Origin: Marisa cornuarietis
Taxonomy: Eukaryota; Mollusca; Gastropoda; Architaenioglossa; Ampullariidae
Direction of reading: 5' to 3'
DNA: 64,000 bases
NCBI GenBank assembly: GCA_004794655.1
Contig: SMMW01000146.1
Location: 558,001-622,000 of the forward strand
The notes below the pieces were generated by a model. That model was not told where the DNA came from and did not search any database. It saw only the letters and a program-made list of their open reading frames with translations. Positions within the stretch are counted from its first letter, which is position 1. Each line of letters opens with the position of its first letter. The translations under genes and the position numbers were made by a program. This document shows positions 1-14,600 of the stretch, in pieces.

Positions 1-351
1 CTTCTGTGATCCTATTATCTCACCCTTAGACGCTGTCGCAATGCTCGTCTAGCTTCATTGCTCAGCATAGACGACCAGTTGGTAACAATAAAAACAAACA
101 CTATTGTCCCGGCTAATTATCCCAGTCTTCCACTTAACAGTGTACCCCCTAAGCGACACTCGATGGTCTTCCTTACATAACCGGCCCAGTTCCCAGGCCC
201 ATCTAATACAGGGGTGATAACCAGTGGAAAACACCCTAGCCCTATTGTCCACCCAACAGCCTGGTATTGCCGACGGGAGATTGCGGTCCCTCTTTAACTA
301 CATTTAGGACTTGACCATTCTGTTCTGGCCTTGAACCAGGCTGGCTCATGA
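1..351 (-). repeat. Dispersed repeat, copy A (minus orientation), cut by window edge
   Basis: The reverse complement matches the repeat at 15838-16125 over most of its length. Shared words include 'cctggttcaaggcc', 'ggcaataccagg' and 'gggtggacaa', and less exact ones such as 'gcctgggaa.cgggc.ggtta'. The class is unknown; 'GGTTCAAGGCC' resembles a Pol III B box, which hints at a SINE but is not proof. Confidence 0.75.
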
Positions 352-911
352 CAGTCTTCAATAGATGATGATGATGAACATTGTTTACAGAGTACCATTA
401 CCTAATGGCTCACAGCATTTTACAAATAATAACGCATACTAAGATCATACCAGTAAATAAAAGTCGTGGTGTGCAATGAACACTAAACTGTGTTTATCCC
501 TGGAATATTCATCACTATAATTTTACTTAGTTGTAGATACTAAAACAAAAGGATCTGAAGAAGGTAGTAGAAAAATTAACTTTGTGAACCTCTCAGGTTT
601 ATATTGTTTTTGGTTTTATTAGAGTATGTTGACATTTGTGTAAATGAAAGAAAGCATAATTTTAGGATTTCTAAACAAGTTTCATTTGAGCATTTGTTAT
701 AGTTAATTCTTAATTTTTCTTGATACATCAGTTAAAATTAATGACAGTATTCTAATTTCTCAAAACCAAGCATAATTTGGATGAATCTGTTAATGTCTTT
801 ACTCTGAGAAAGACTAGACACAATGTAGAAAATATTATAAATATAGTTGTTCGTAGGTTTTAAGTTTTTTAGCAGCAGTTTCATTAAAATAAATTTCCTT
901 CCTCTTTGCAG

Positions 912-966
912 CCTGATGGTTATATATGCACTAGTTATGAAGTTCCATATGATGAAGCCTATATTG
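912..966 (+). CDS. PAM: PAM exon 1 of window (PHM N-terminal part)
   Basis: Encodes [18 protein letters not shown], matching the PHM segment that begins the copper-binding core. Acceptor is ttgcag at 911 and donor gtaagc at 967; it ends in phase 1. At least one earlier exon (signal peptide and the first PHM residues) must lie upstream. I found no such exon in bases 1-911. Confidence 0.88.
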
Positions 967-3900
967 GTAAGCTACTTTTGCATGTTTGCTTGAAGCTTCC
1001 ACAGCGCGTAGTTCTTTTTCTCTTGATTGTAGATCTAGCATTAAATAATATGCTGAGAACTAAAGGTAGAACCAAATAAATCAGAAATTATTTCATTCTA
1101 GCTCCATCATTTGTTATCTGACTTGCACTCCCTAGTGTGGATCGTGATGTGTATGGACTTTTTAATACTGCTCATCGGGACAATGTTCACAACTGTTGTA
1201 TTTGCAATTCGCCCAATGACAGAACAGCAAGGTGATCTTTTATTGAGAAGGTTTGCTTTGTCAGTACTCAAGAGGAGGTCCCTGACAGGAATAACTACAG
1301 AGGCTTTCATTTTGTTATTAGCTATGATTATAGCTATGACTACCGCAAAATGCTGTTGATTCCCTCTAGTAGTTCAGAAATTCTTGAACAGAATCTGGCT
1401 ATTTCTCAGTGATTGTAAAACTAACCTGATGATCTTACTACAAGAATTTGGCTATTTTTCGGTGATTCTAAAACTAACCCCATACAACTGTAAACACGTC
1501 CATGTCATTGGTGGGTGGCCTTACATGAAGCTAGTGTCGATGTTTTCAATGTGTAAGTGATCACGGTCAGACTAAAAAGAAGCAAAACACACGATTTCAG
1601 AATTTACAACTGTATGCTGCCAGCATTTATCATTTATGTGTGGTGTTCTTTGTGTAAAGCACTTTGAGTTTACCTTAATGGTGGAGGAAGATGCTATAGA
1701 AATAATCATCATTATTACTATGAGCAAGAGACCTTGCTTGACCCTGCGAACCAGTAGCAATGTAGATGTTAGGTTCATCAGGAGTGTGTCAAATAAAGAC
1801 ATCAGGAAAGTATGAAATAAAGGCAGTCTATTTACTATATCTACAACTCTTACAGTATTGGCATATTTTAAGAAAATTGAAAGAATGATATTCACAATGG
1901 TGTTTGTGGTGGTGTCCAATAGATGATGAAAGTAGAGGCAGGTGGGTTCTTTTTCTTAATGTATCTCATGATAAGCAGGCTTGCTGGGTTTATGTTGCAA
2001 CTGGGTAAATGATCTGCCTTATTGCAGTGTGTATACTGAAGAGGAGTAAAAATCTTATAACTGGCCAGTCCATAAACAGGTACAAAATCATCAGCCCATA
2101 CACAAAGTCTAGTAAATCTTAACCGTGGCCATACTGGGTTTACCAAGAAATGACAAAAACAGCCAGGTCACATACTGTGAGCTATTAAAATTTCAGGCCA
2201 TATGTCAGGTCAGACAATTTATTATGGACTGTACCATAGATCTGAAATTGGTGTACCATGTGCTCACCTTCTGAGCAAAACATTTGTTTTGCATGCTTTC
2301 AGTTTATGGCAGAAAGATTGCTCTATACTGTTGCCACTGTCCCAGTAGATTCATGTCATGTGAGGTCAGATTTGACTTTTGACATGTTGATGATGCCATA
2401 TGATGCCTTGACATAGAGAAAACAACAGCGGTAGCAAGAAATCAATGCCCTTAATTCTTTAAGGTGGGGAGCAGCTATGACTTTTGAGAAGTAAAGAGAG
2501 AAATTATAATTAAAACTTGAACTGTTTCTTGTGGTTTTGATGGTGCAAATCAGTTTACCAATATTAATTAGATCTCCTGTCAATGACAGTAAAATATGAG
2601 GCCCAGGCAGATGCAGAAACAGCCCATCACATACTGATGTATGGATGTGATGGAGCTGCTTACAGTGAAGCTGATACATGGTGAGTTTGATTCACTTTCA
2701 TTGCACAACATTCTTTAAACTTTGATGCTTGAAACCATTCACTATCTGATCTATTCTTTAATTTTTGTTTTACTTTTTGTCTTTTGTTTCTTTGATACAA
2801 CTTTTTTCAGCTCAAGTAAAATAAGTGTTCTACATAAAGTCTATAGTTTTCTTTCAAACGTGTGTGATGGACACATCATCTGATGTTTTCTTGGCCTATG
2901 TTCTTAATCTCTCCTTAACTTCTGAAATGTTATAAAGCTCCTTAAATCCTGTATATGTGTTTTATTGTATATACACTTTTCGTTAAGGATTTATAGCATT
3001 GTTGTTAATGCAAATTTACTTTAGAGCAGAACATTTGGGCCAGTGGCTGAAATACTCCCCCTGCCCACCAAACAGTGATGGTACCTGATTTATCAGGGAA
3101 GGTAAAAGATGGGAGGAGAGAGTTGGATTTTGCCTTTCACATGCCATCTCCTAGATTTGATGAACCTCTCACAGTTCATTGTCAGAACAGTAGAGTAGTT
3201 ATTAGGTTATGGGACATTTTTACCTTTACCATGCATTTTGTGGCCCAGTGCCATTTTTCTCTATGTTTTTTTAGTCTCATTTTATCTTTTTTGGGAACTA
3301 GATTTACATTTTTTCAGTTTACTTGAAGGGAGAGGAGAAATACTCCCTCAAGGCAGGGATTTTACACATTCGGGTATGGAATGTTGGGTTAATTTGGGTA
3401 AGTGAACAAGGAAGCTGTAGGTGATTTTTCAGGTATATCCTTCTTGCTGGCCTTAGGTCTTTTGTCCTTATTAAGAAAAAAATAAATACCTGGTGAGCTT
3501 ATAGTGGGGGAGGGGCTGTCATGTCAGCAAGGAAGTCTAACCTGCAGGTTTAGATGCTTATTCAGCTTTGAGCTATGTTTTGGTGAATTAGTGGAATTAC
3601 AAACAAAAAACCCACAAAAATGTAAAAAAAATGCAAAGAAAGGTACATCACAGTGGGGTGCAAGACATTAGCGAAACATGTCATGGATTCTGTTGTAAAT
3701 GCACAATGCACTATGTGAGAAAAGCTATCTGTACTGTGTGTTGACACACCACCCATCCAGTATCAAATTCTACTTGTTTGGAAGAAATGCTTTGATTTAT
3801 GAAGGCATTCCCTTAATTTGAAGCTTTTTTCACTTTCTTGTGGGAAAATGATGATGAGTTTGCTGCTTATGCACATTTGCAGGTTTTTTTCACCATTAAA

Positions 3901-6900
3901 ACTTTACATTGCCATTTTCATCATTATTTGGAGGGATATTTTTCTATGAAACTTATTATTTAACCTTTTCATTCTGATACCTCTATTTTGTGTTATGTAA
4001 GTCAAAATATGTGTACAAGGGAAAGTCCAAAAGTTAACTGAATTTTAATGTAAAAAAATTTGACATAATTTTTTTTTTAACCTGAAGGCTTACTTCACTA
4101 ACACTTCTCAGTTGCATGCAGGAAATTTTAGACGAATATGAGCTTAAACACATAGATAAAAAAATTACAATTTCATGCAAAGAATATGAAGTAGAAATTC
4201 TTTGGACCTCCCCATTTACATAGTAAAATCGTTGTCATACTCTAGTCTTTACAAAAGAGACAAATCACTATTTTAACTTATCAGACATAGTTTATGATAG
4301 ATGAGCTGTACATAAATATACTAATGGTTTGAAAATAATGGATTACTACTTGTTGAGCTTATCAAACATAGTATACAATAGTTTACCTGTACACAAATAT
4401 TCTGATAGATTAAAGAGGATGGATATAATTTTGGTTCTGTCTCATCAAACATAGTATACATGTATATAGTTCAGTTGTGCACAAATATTTAACAGATTTA
4501 AAAATTCTTTATACTTATGACATGACTAAAGGGAATTTATTTAAATAAATCGTATAATTTTATTGTAATTTAAAAGATTTTATAATTTGATTCAATGTCT
4601 TCATTGAACTGACCAAGTATACCATACATAAGCTGATTTTCAAATATAGATCCACAAAAAAGTGATGTGGACCATATGAGGTGTATATACCAACATTTTC
4701 TTGACCTGAGCATATCACCCCTGTATTATTACCCTTTTTCCCCACTGTTCACCTTTGTCATGGTCTGTAGTTTCTCTGTTGCATTATCATTCAAGAACTT
4801 AGACAGATTTATAAAATAAATTGACAATTTCTTTTAGGAACTGTCCTGCAATGTGCAAAGATGCAGAGTCACAAAAAATTATATTTGCATGGGCCAAGAA
4901 TGCTCCACCAGCTGTCCTACCAGAAGGTAAATTAATATTTCATGATATTTTGCAAGATAGGTCAGAGGAATCTTGCTTTCTTGCTATAAACTGCTTTTTG
5001 TGTGAAATGTGAATCTTGGTGTCAGACAGTCACCAGCACAGTGAGGATTATTTGTTGCACTCAGATCTCACTTGAGGCACATTTTTTTTTAAACAGGGTT
5101 TCTGAGTGTGACAGCCTCACTTGCAGATGGTGTAAAACACTAATCACCAGTTTGTTAGGAGATAATTTTTAATTTTCTACCAATAAAAGGTTAGCTGTAA
5201 TGTAACATAGCCCATAATAATTACTGCCAGATTCATTAACAGATCAAGTTACAAATAGCACAAAGTCATATCAACATTTCAAAGTCATCAGATCATACTG
5301 TGGACAGAAGTTTAATACCTTAAATGGTAGTGAGATTTTGCTTTCTTTTTTTTCACCAGGTGTTGGTTTCAAAGTGGGCAGGAAGTCCACAATTAAAACC
5401 ATTGTCCTACAAATTCATTATGCAAAATCTTTTAGGGGTGAGTAAATCTTCCTTTCTTTTGGAATTTAGAGCATCCATGTGCATGTGCTGAGAAACACAT
5501 AATGCTGGTGTGTGAGCTATCAGATAATATAATCATTATTGACATGATGAATCACTAAAATAACCCGTAGTTAATATTGCTGTGTGAGCTATCGGATAAT
5601 ATAATAAGCATTAGTGACGTGTGAATCACTGAAATTAGCCATAATACATTACTGTGTGAGCTATCAGATAACATCATAACCATTATTGACATGGGTAATC
5701 ACTGAAATGAGACATAGTACATTATTTCCCAAAGATTTTGGGAAATGTGACCCTTAACATTATTTTGAAACATTATTTGGATCAGACATTTAGTCACATG
5801 ATTGTGGTGTTACAGCTGATGAGCAGGCCGATTACTCAGGAATACGTGTACACCTGACTGCACAAAGGCAAGGAGATCTATTTCCTCACAAAGATAATAT
5901 CACTGCTAAAACAAATATTTAATTTTAGACAAGTTTTATAATTTGATGTAATATCTAATACATGGCATTTGTAAGTTTAATTGGGCATTTTGAATCAAAT
6001 AAGCATTCGCAATGACATCTGTGCAAACATCATTTTATGCTAATATATGTCTACGATTAAAAGCCTATCAGTCCTTCAGATTAGAAAATGCTTATTGTTA
6101 TAACCTCATGTGCTGTTTATTTTTTGTTCTGCATTTTCCAGACAGCCATATATGGCTGGAATCTTTTTGCTGCTAGCCAGCTTTTTCCAAGTGCCGGGTC
6201 AGACACCCAGTGAGTAGCCAAGCGGTCTATGGTGTTCTTGTACATCTCTAGTCCCTCCTCCATAGAAAAACTAAAATTTCTATGAAATTAGAATTAGTGG
6301 GAACTAACAATATGTGATCGGGAGCAGTGAACACCAATGTCAGTTCAGGAGCAGTCAACAAATGTTGGCTTAGAAGCAGTGAACACTAATGTCAGCTCAA
6401 TGTTTCCTTAGCTCCTGAAAGATACTGTGGTCTGTAGAACTCATTATCATACTTTTCATGGTTTACTGTTAGACAGTCAAGCATGTTGTTGTTTGATGCT
6501 GAAAAAGAACTATTTAGAAATCATTCTGTATGTTTGTCTGTATTAACTTTTGGGCTTTTTCCTTTGTCTTGCCAGAGTTTCACGTGGATGCAAGCTGTGT
6601 GTACAATGATGAGACTAGCATGTTCCCCTTTGCCTACAGAACCCATGCACATGCCCTGGGTGAGTACACTGTTTTTTAAACCTTTTTAACTGTGTGTAGA
6701 GAGGTGTCTTTCACGAGGCAGTTTTATTGTATATATCGAGATACATGTGTATATAAATCTGTCCACAGGCAGATATCTGCTTTGGGTTACCCACTAGGCT
6801 TGGAAGTTTCATTTTGAATATATCTTCAAACTTGAAACAACCTGAAATAATTTGTGAACATTTCAGGTTGATCTTGCACTTTTGGCCATTTTCTTTTACA

Positions 6901-8652
6901 TTTTGATTATGTGTTGAATGTGAGTTGCTTGCTGTCTTGATTTCTTAGGAACTGTCATTACTGGTTACCAGTACAATGGAACATTCCAGCTAATTGGTAA
7001 AGGAAACCCTCAGTGGCCACAGGTGTGTAGAGTGGTTGATGTTATTAGTACATGGATAAAGCTAAGTGTTAGAAAAACTGTGTTGATTTTGATTTCAATG
7101 CACAGAATCAATGAAACATTATTACATATTAACATATGTTATAAAAAATTGTTATGTTACTAGTGTTGAATGCCATGAGATACCCTTAGTTGCTGACGTG
7201 GTGTAAAACACCAACTAACTACTAGTGTTGCAAATTTTTTTTCTTTTTGCATGGAATATTTTTTGTGCAGCTTCAAAATGTTAGTTAAAGATTTAGTTGA
7301 AAGAGCATGTGGGGGAACCTAGTATTCTGCTTGGATCAAAAAAAAGTGTAAGCAGTTTGTAAGATGAACTCAAGTCATTTTTTATGCAACTGCTTTGGTT
7401 GGCTCAGAAACCTGTTGCTGTGTACTGTCATTGGTGCAGCTGTGTCATTGTGTTGCAGGCATTCTATCCAGCTAATCCCAGCATAGAAGTCAAGCCTGGG
7501 GAAAAGCTAGTAAGTTGATGGATGTCAGATTTTTTGATGAGCAGCATTAATGACAAACTTTTATTTAACTTCACAAGGAAGGTAATGCAGAGCAAGACAG
7601 GCATTCGGGCTTTGCTTGCTTGCTATGTGATATAACATTTTTACTTATATCCCCTGCTCTGTTACTAAATGCTGTGCCTTATCTCTGTAGTTTTACAACC
7701 AAATGTGTCTCATAGTTTAACACAAAATGTGCACTGATCTGGTACAGAAATAAAAGTTTGTATAGTCATGTCATCTGGTAAGTAGTTGAAGAAAGGAATT
7801 TTACCTTAAAAAATGGTACTTTTTTTAAATTCAAGCTGTATGCTTCTATGAATCTCATGAAATCTTCTAGCTGCTCCCAGATATAGAAACCAGTTAAAAT
7901 AAGTGTTTTCCATGTATTAACATCATAGCTTCTACCACATAATAATACCACTTTTAGAGGAATTATTTTCAAGATTTGTCTCTTTACAGATTGCCAGATG
8001 CACATACAATTCTACTGGCAGAGATCGAGTCACTTATGTTGGGTGAGTGTCAAAAGTCTTGGTGAATTGTGGGCAATATGTTTTATTTCTGTTTAGATAT
8101 TCTGTTTTTGTTTTATGCAAATAGTGGTGAACCAACAGATAACTAGGATGCTACAGGCACTCATACAGCACCATTGGCACATTTACACTGACACCACAAC
8201 CACCACTGCATTCATCACCACCACCAAAGCCTGTTGCCAGCATACCTTTCAAATATGTTGACATCCTGTCAGCCAAATTACTCAATCTGGTCTGTTCATG
8301 TGTATGCCTTACATCAGATGAGACAAATGTTTTTGAATACCTTGCCCTTATTGCTTTGCAATGCATATCTTGAAAGCTTTCAAGGCTGGCTTAAGACCTG
8401 CCTCTGTCAGGAACACCTATATTAGTTAGTGGTCTCCTTTTCCTCATCATCTTTCTCCTTCTTACCTTTGTTATCCTAGTTTGCAACTGTTTTTCTTTGC
8501 TTCTTATGCTGTTCTTTTGTTCAAGCAGTTTAAACTCACTGCTTAGTAAGGAAACATGCTACATAATTAATTTTTCTTGTTACCAATAATTCCACCAATA
8601 AAATCATCATGCTCCTCATTGCAAATATCCTTTTTACTGCTATGTTTCACTC

Positions 8653-8684
<32 letters not shown>

Positions 8685-11600
8685 GGCGGGGGGAGAGAGA
8701 GAAAAGTCAGATAAATTAGTTTTATCAACAAAACATTTATTTTCATGTTGTTTCTCCAGTGCCACTGGAAATGATGAAATGTGCAACTTTTACATCATGT
8801 ACTACACAAATTCTTCATTGAAAGAGCCAGGAGGGGAGTGTTACACCAATCAGCTGCCATCGCTGGCTTCCATGCTGCCGGCAGACTCTGATGTCCCTCT
8901 CCCACCTAACCCCTTTCTTGATGAGGAAGCCCATGGTCACCATCACCATGCTGGAATGACTATGACGGCTTCAGCAGAAGGGGATGCCATTCCTTCTTTG
9001 TCTACAGCCTCCACAGGTAAAAACGATGTGGGTGCACAGCAGTGATGCTGTGGTTAGGAATGTAGACGTTAAAGAAGTTTTGTAACTCAAAGCTTAACTC
9101 TGGCTAGATGCTCTATTCAAGCATGACATACACTTTTTAAAGTGTTTGTTTTTGTGTATGAAATAAAACTTAACAGCACAAAAAGTTTGTATTGAAGAAG
9201 ATTGAAGAAGTGAGGGTGTATGATGATGATGATAGATGATGTCTATAAAATGAAAAGGTCATGGGAGCTGCAGCAGTTGCCAACTTCATAGCAACACAAC
9301 TGTAACAGCCATAATTATTTTCATGTAAAGAGTTCTTCACTCAGAATAAATAATAATAATATTCGAACTGATATCTGACATTCTGATATTATCTGACTTT
9401 GTCACAATAAGTCAGTGTTACACATTAAATACCCTGGGTAAAGTATGTTTTACAAGAGTACAGCTTCTATGGTCATCATCATGCAGAGGAAGGAAAGTCT
9501 TTTGCAAGGCTATAAATAGATTTTAAAACTAATGTGGACCTGGATGACCTGTTCTTCACACGTGTAGTTGTTACAGCCATTTATTCACAAAATATTTGTT
9601 CACAAAGTATTACTTGTGTCTTCGCTCGGTCTTATTTGACTGAATATGTCTTTGTGCTGCTTTTCATGCCTGAAGGGTGGGTTGTTTGTGTATTTTCCAC
9701 ATGGTGTACATGACTGAGTTTGATGAACACCTGTTGAAATCAAAATGTCGGATTATATCAGTCGGAAAGTTGTAGTCAGTTCAGATATCAGTCAGAAGGT
9801 CAGATTACATCAGTTGACAGCAAGAGCCAGTGTGGTAAGTGATGATATGAGCAAAGCGCTGTGACTGTAATAATGTCATTGTATGTTGTCATGGTAGGTC
9901 ATTCAGATTCTCAAATAACCATGAAATTAAAGCATTTTCAAAAAGTCATGTAAAAGAAATAAATGCAATAGGACAACAAATCACAACTATTACTGAACTT
10001 TGAACTACACAGAAAGAAAGAAATTTGTACCTCATTCCTCGCTAACAATGCATTTTTCCTCAAGTCTAAAAAGCTGGGCATCTCCAGTGGCTTTCCAAAT
10101 TTTAGTTTTGGACACGTAGTTATGCCAGATATTGCCTTATTTCTTCTAGCAAGCTTCCATCTGTTCAGTTTGGATCTAGACAGTATCAGTGTTCCAGATA
10201 TTTTTTTTGGTGGGGGGAGCTTGCTGGTTTGTATTTGTTGTACTTTGTTTGATTCTTCATAATTGTTCCAGTTTCTTGATCTGTGAAAAGTTGGTCAAAG
10301 TCAGCAGGCAAGCTGAGCAGACTTTGTAATTCTGTTGGTGCCATGGTATTTAGTGTTTAGTGGTGGTGGAAGAGGATGGAGATTGAGCACCACTCAGCAC
10401 TGAGATCAGTCTGCCTCTGCAGAGTGTGAAATATCTTCTTTGCGGTTATGTAAAATAATTTTTAAAAATAGTGTACAGCTTATTTACGCAGCATACCATC
10501 ATTAGGCTGCAGTTTGTAGAAGGCATGTGTACACAGTAAGCAAGGATTGCTACCTCTAGTTGTTATGTCTTGCTGACCTGCTACAGACTTCATCTATACA
10601 TCAAATAATCAGCACAGAAGGTCTTGGTGGCCTTAAGGCACTATCACAGTTCTTGGTGGCTTAAAGGCACCATCGATGTTCTTGGTCTAAAGGCACCATC
10701 ACTGTTCTTGGCTTAAAGGCACCATCACTGTTCTTGGTAGCCTAAAGGCAGTATCAGAGTTCTTGACCACAATGTAAACCATGCAGTACTAAGAATCTAA
10801 AGAGTGTGCAAACAGACACACATATGCATGCACACTCATACACACATACATGCATATGATTTGCTTTAGATGCTTGTTATATACTTTTATTTTTAAAGGC
10901 TATTTAAGGCTTAAAAACAGTCTATGGTCAAACCTTGGGTTCTTTCACGGACTTCTTAAGCTTTGATGTCACCAGACTTAACAATTTCTTGTTGCTTTCT
11001 TTTAAATATGTGATGAGTGGATTTTAGAAATGTTTATTACAGTGAGGTATTAAGATGCACGCTAATTCGACAGCATCTCCATAACAGAAGCTGCATTTGA
11101 ACCTTATGTGTGGTGAAGATTTAATAACAGATGTGGCATTTCTGGAATTATTTCCTCAATGTTCAGTGCTCCTATTCGCACAGGTAAACAAATAGGCATT
11201 TCCAGAACTGCAGGGTCACAAAGTCAGGGTCAACCTCGATATGATCATGGAAGAAACTCCCTAGAGCAAAACCTCTGGCTGCGTATTTCAGAAGGAAAGT
11301 ACCCAGCTGCAGACTATGAGGACTCATCACTAGAAGCCAGGGAGAGTGAGAAACAGGATCTACACTCAGAAAGGACAGGTACCAAGGAGCAGCTGCCAGA
11401 CGAAGACTTGTTTGAAGATATGCTGGACAGCTTGGGTCCCATCAAGATGCAGAAACGGTTGGGTAATGAGTATTACGATGATTATGCACCAAACGATGAA
11501 AGGGATGAGAATGAACTCCCAGAGGAGAACCCAGGACTGAGCAGAAATCGTAACAAGGCTTTTGAGGCTATCAACCAGGAGCTGCATGACTTTCAGCACA

Positions 11601-14600
11601 TCAAGCCCCATGCCAATGTTGAACCCAGCACTCACTGGCTTCATGAGCCCAGTTCAAGCTCTCACAAAAAGGATGGGTCAGTGGTGCTGGGTCAGGCAGA
11701 CAAAAGTCATCCACGTGAGTGCTGCTGTCAGCTGACACCACATTATTGTACATGTTGTGGCCTGCATGAAGTTGATGACCAGCATTGTTATAGATGTTGT
11801 GGCCTGCACGAAGTTGATGACCAGCATTGTTATAGATGTTGTGGCCTGCACGAAGTTGATGACCAGCATTGTTATAGATGTTGTGGCCTGCATGAAGTTG
11901 ATGACCAGCATTGTTATAGATGTTGTGGTGTGCACCCATCTGATATGCACAGTCATCATTGATGCAATTAGTTAATACAGATGCTATGGCATGCAGTTTG
12001 CTGATATGCAGCATTGTCATGGGTGTTGTAACCTGCAATTAGCTGATACACATCAGTGTTATAGACACTGTAGCATACAGTTAGCTGATACACAGCATTG
12101 TTATAGACACTGTAGCACATGGCCTGTAATTAGCTGATACACATCAGTGTTATAGACACTGTAGCATACAGTTAGCTGTTACACAGCAGTGTTATAGACA
12201 CTGTAGCACATGGCCTGTAATTAGCTGATACACATCAGTGTTATAGACACTGTAGCATGTAGTTAGCTGATACACAGCATTATTATAGACACAGTTGCAT
12301 GTAGTTAACTTATACACAGCATTTTTATAGACTGTAGCATGTGGCATGTAATTACCTGATACACATCAGTGTTATAGACACTGTAGCATGTAGTTAGCTG
12401 ACACATAGCATTGCTATAGGCATTAGCATGTGACATGCAGGTAGTTGATACACCGCACTGTTATAGACATTGTAGCATTGTTATAAATACCTGAGCAGCT
12501 AGGTCATACACAGTATTGTCATACTGTAGCTTGCAATAATGGTTGCATGTGCTGGCATTGTCTTATAATGGACACATAGCAATACTTCTGCAGTTCTACT
12601 TAAAGTTCCTGCATTGCAACTGTTAGTTTGTTTGTTTGTGTAAATATTTCTATATGTCACTTTTTCTTTCTTGATGGGCAGTTTTCTGTTTATTGTTTTT
12701 TTTCCTTGTGTATACACTTCTAGTGTTTTTTTTTTAATGCATATCTGTTCTAGTCATAGGATTTAGTGGTTTGTCTGTGTGTTTGTGGGGGTAGGGGGGG
12801 GGGGTTTGAAGAATATGTGCTGTTTGACAGCTTGCATGTGAAGAAAAATATTGTAATGAATATACAGATAGTACAAATTACAACCTTACAAAATAATTAG
12901 AGCTACAGTATGGGTATGCATGTTGTATACACACTGAGCTATACAGCTGAGGAAATCTTGCTGCAGTTCAACTGCATCATCACTGTTATAGCTGAGCTTG
13001 AGACTCTTATTGACTTTTAAAAGACAGTCTAGTCTATTTTCAAATGAATGTTCATGAGTCAACATCTGACTTACTCTGCAGTGGAGCCACTGTCCGGAGC
13101 ACTTCAGTTTCAGTCCAACTGGCCAGCTGAGTCTGTGCGGGTTGGGCAGGTAGCAGGCCTGGCCACCGACAAACAAGGCAATATATACGTCTTCCATCGT
13201 GGCACACGCATTTGGACTGCACAGTAAGCAGCAGAAGATTATGAGCTAAAGTGAAATCTGTGTATGCAGGCATTGATGGCTGTATTGAGCTACATAAAGC
13301 TGAAAAGTAATTTGCACTGGAATTTTTATAATGTTGAAATAAATTTTAGCATAGATTTTCACAGCGTTGAAATTTTAAAGGCAGCATAACTTATTGAAAA
13401 TCATTTTTCCAAATTGCTGTGGGATTGTAAGACATAACTGTGACTGCTTCTTACAGCCGTAGGACACAACTGTGACCAAGAGACAGCCATAGAGGAATGG
13501 CACATGTACTGAAATGGTTTCCCTCTGTGATAGGATTGTAGTGTAGTCAAGTTTTTACTTGTTACCTTAACATAACTTTTTATTCCAAAACTTTCTTCTC
13601 GTTTGTGGACCCAAAATATCTCAGAGAAGATCTGTCATGTAATAAAGAAGTGGAAAATTTAACATTGTGACCCATTGTGCTGTGAACAATAAAATGGTTC
13701 TCACAGCTTACTACAGGAGTTGTTTAGACAATATGTACATTACAGGCACAAGACAACTGGTAAGCATGCAGGAATCAAATATCTTGTTTTCTGTTTGCAG
13801 GTCTTTTGACTACAAGCACCAGTTTCAGTTTCAAAATCAGCCTATAAAGGAAGACACTGTGCTCATATTTAGCAAAGATGGCAAACTGCTGCGCACATTT
13901 GGTGCTGGCCTGTAAGTGTAAGATTTGCTGTTTTGCCTGGTAACGAAATGAAATGCATTCAGGATATAAAGGGGAACTACTCTGCATTAGCATGTTAATG
14001 TGCATGCCTTGTGGTTAGCATCTGAAGAAGGATACAGCCATACAACTTGCATATTTCACAGAAAATAAGATATTTCCAGGCATAAGTTTTGTATACTCTG
14101 TTGGGATTTTTTACTTTATTGGAGCAGTCAGAATAGTTCTGAACATGTACACTTTGATGTCCACTCATTTTAAAAAAAAAAATTAAATCTGAGGGTGTTG
14201 TTAGGAGACTGGCAACAAAGCTGGACAAAAGGTTCATGATGGCAAGGAGGCTGCAGCTAAGAGATTTTTATGTTTTGGTCAACGTTGAGTTTGGAGCAGT
14301 GTCTTCCGTTAGGCCTAACAGCTTGCACTCTCTGATCTGATAGCTTGCTCTCTCTAACATTGTCCAGTGACTTTTCCCATCTACTTGCTTGTCTTCAATG
14401 CCATGTAGAGTTTCAGGGATTTTATCATATACTTCCTTGTACCAAATATTATACGCCTGTTTATAATTGAGCAAATCTTTGGAAAGGTGCTATACAAATC
14501 ATTATTATTATTATGTGGCATCACAGTGATTTTGTCATATGCTTGTTTGTGTCAGGTTTTATATGCCACATGGTATGACAGTGGATCACAATGGCAACAT

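Noticed and set aside
11601..12038. Minus-strand frames with [13 protein letters not shown] repeats
   Set aside because: Reverse reading of the 42-bp minisatellite opposite the PAM linker exon.
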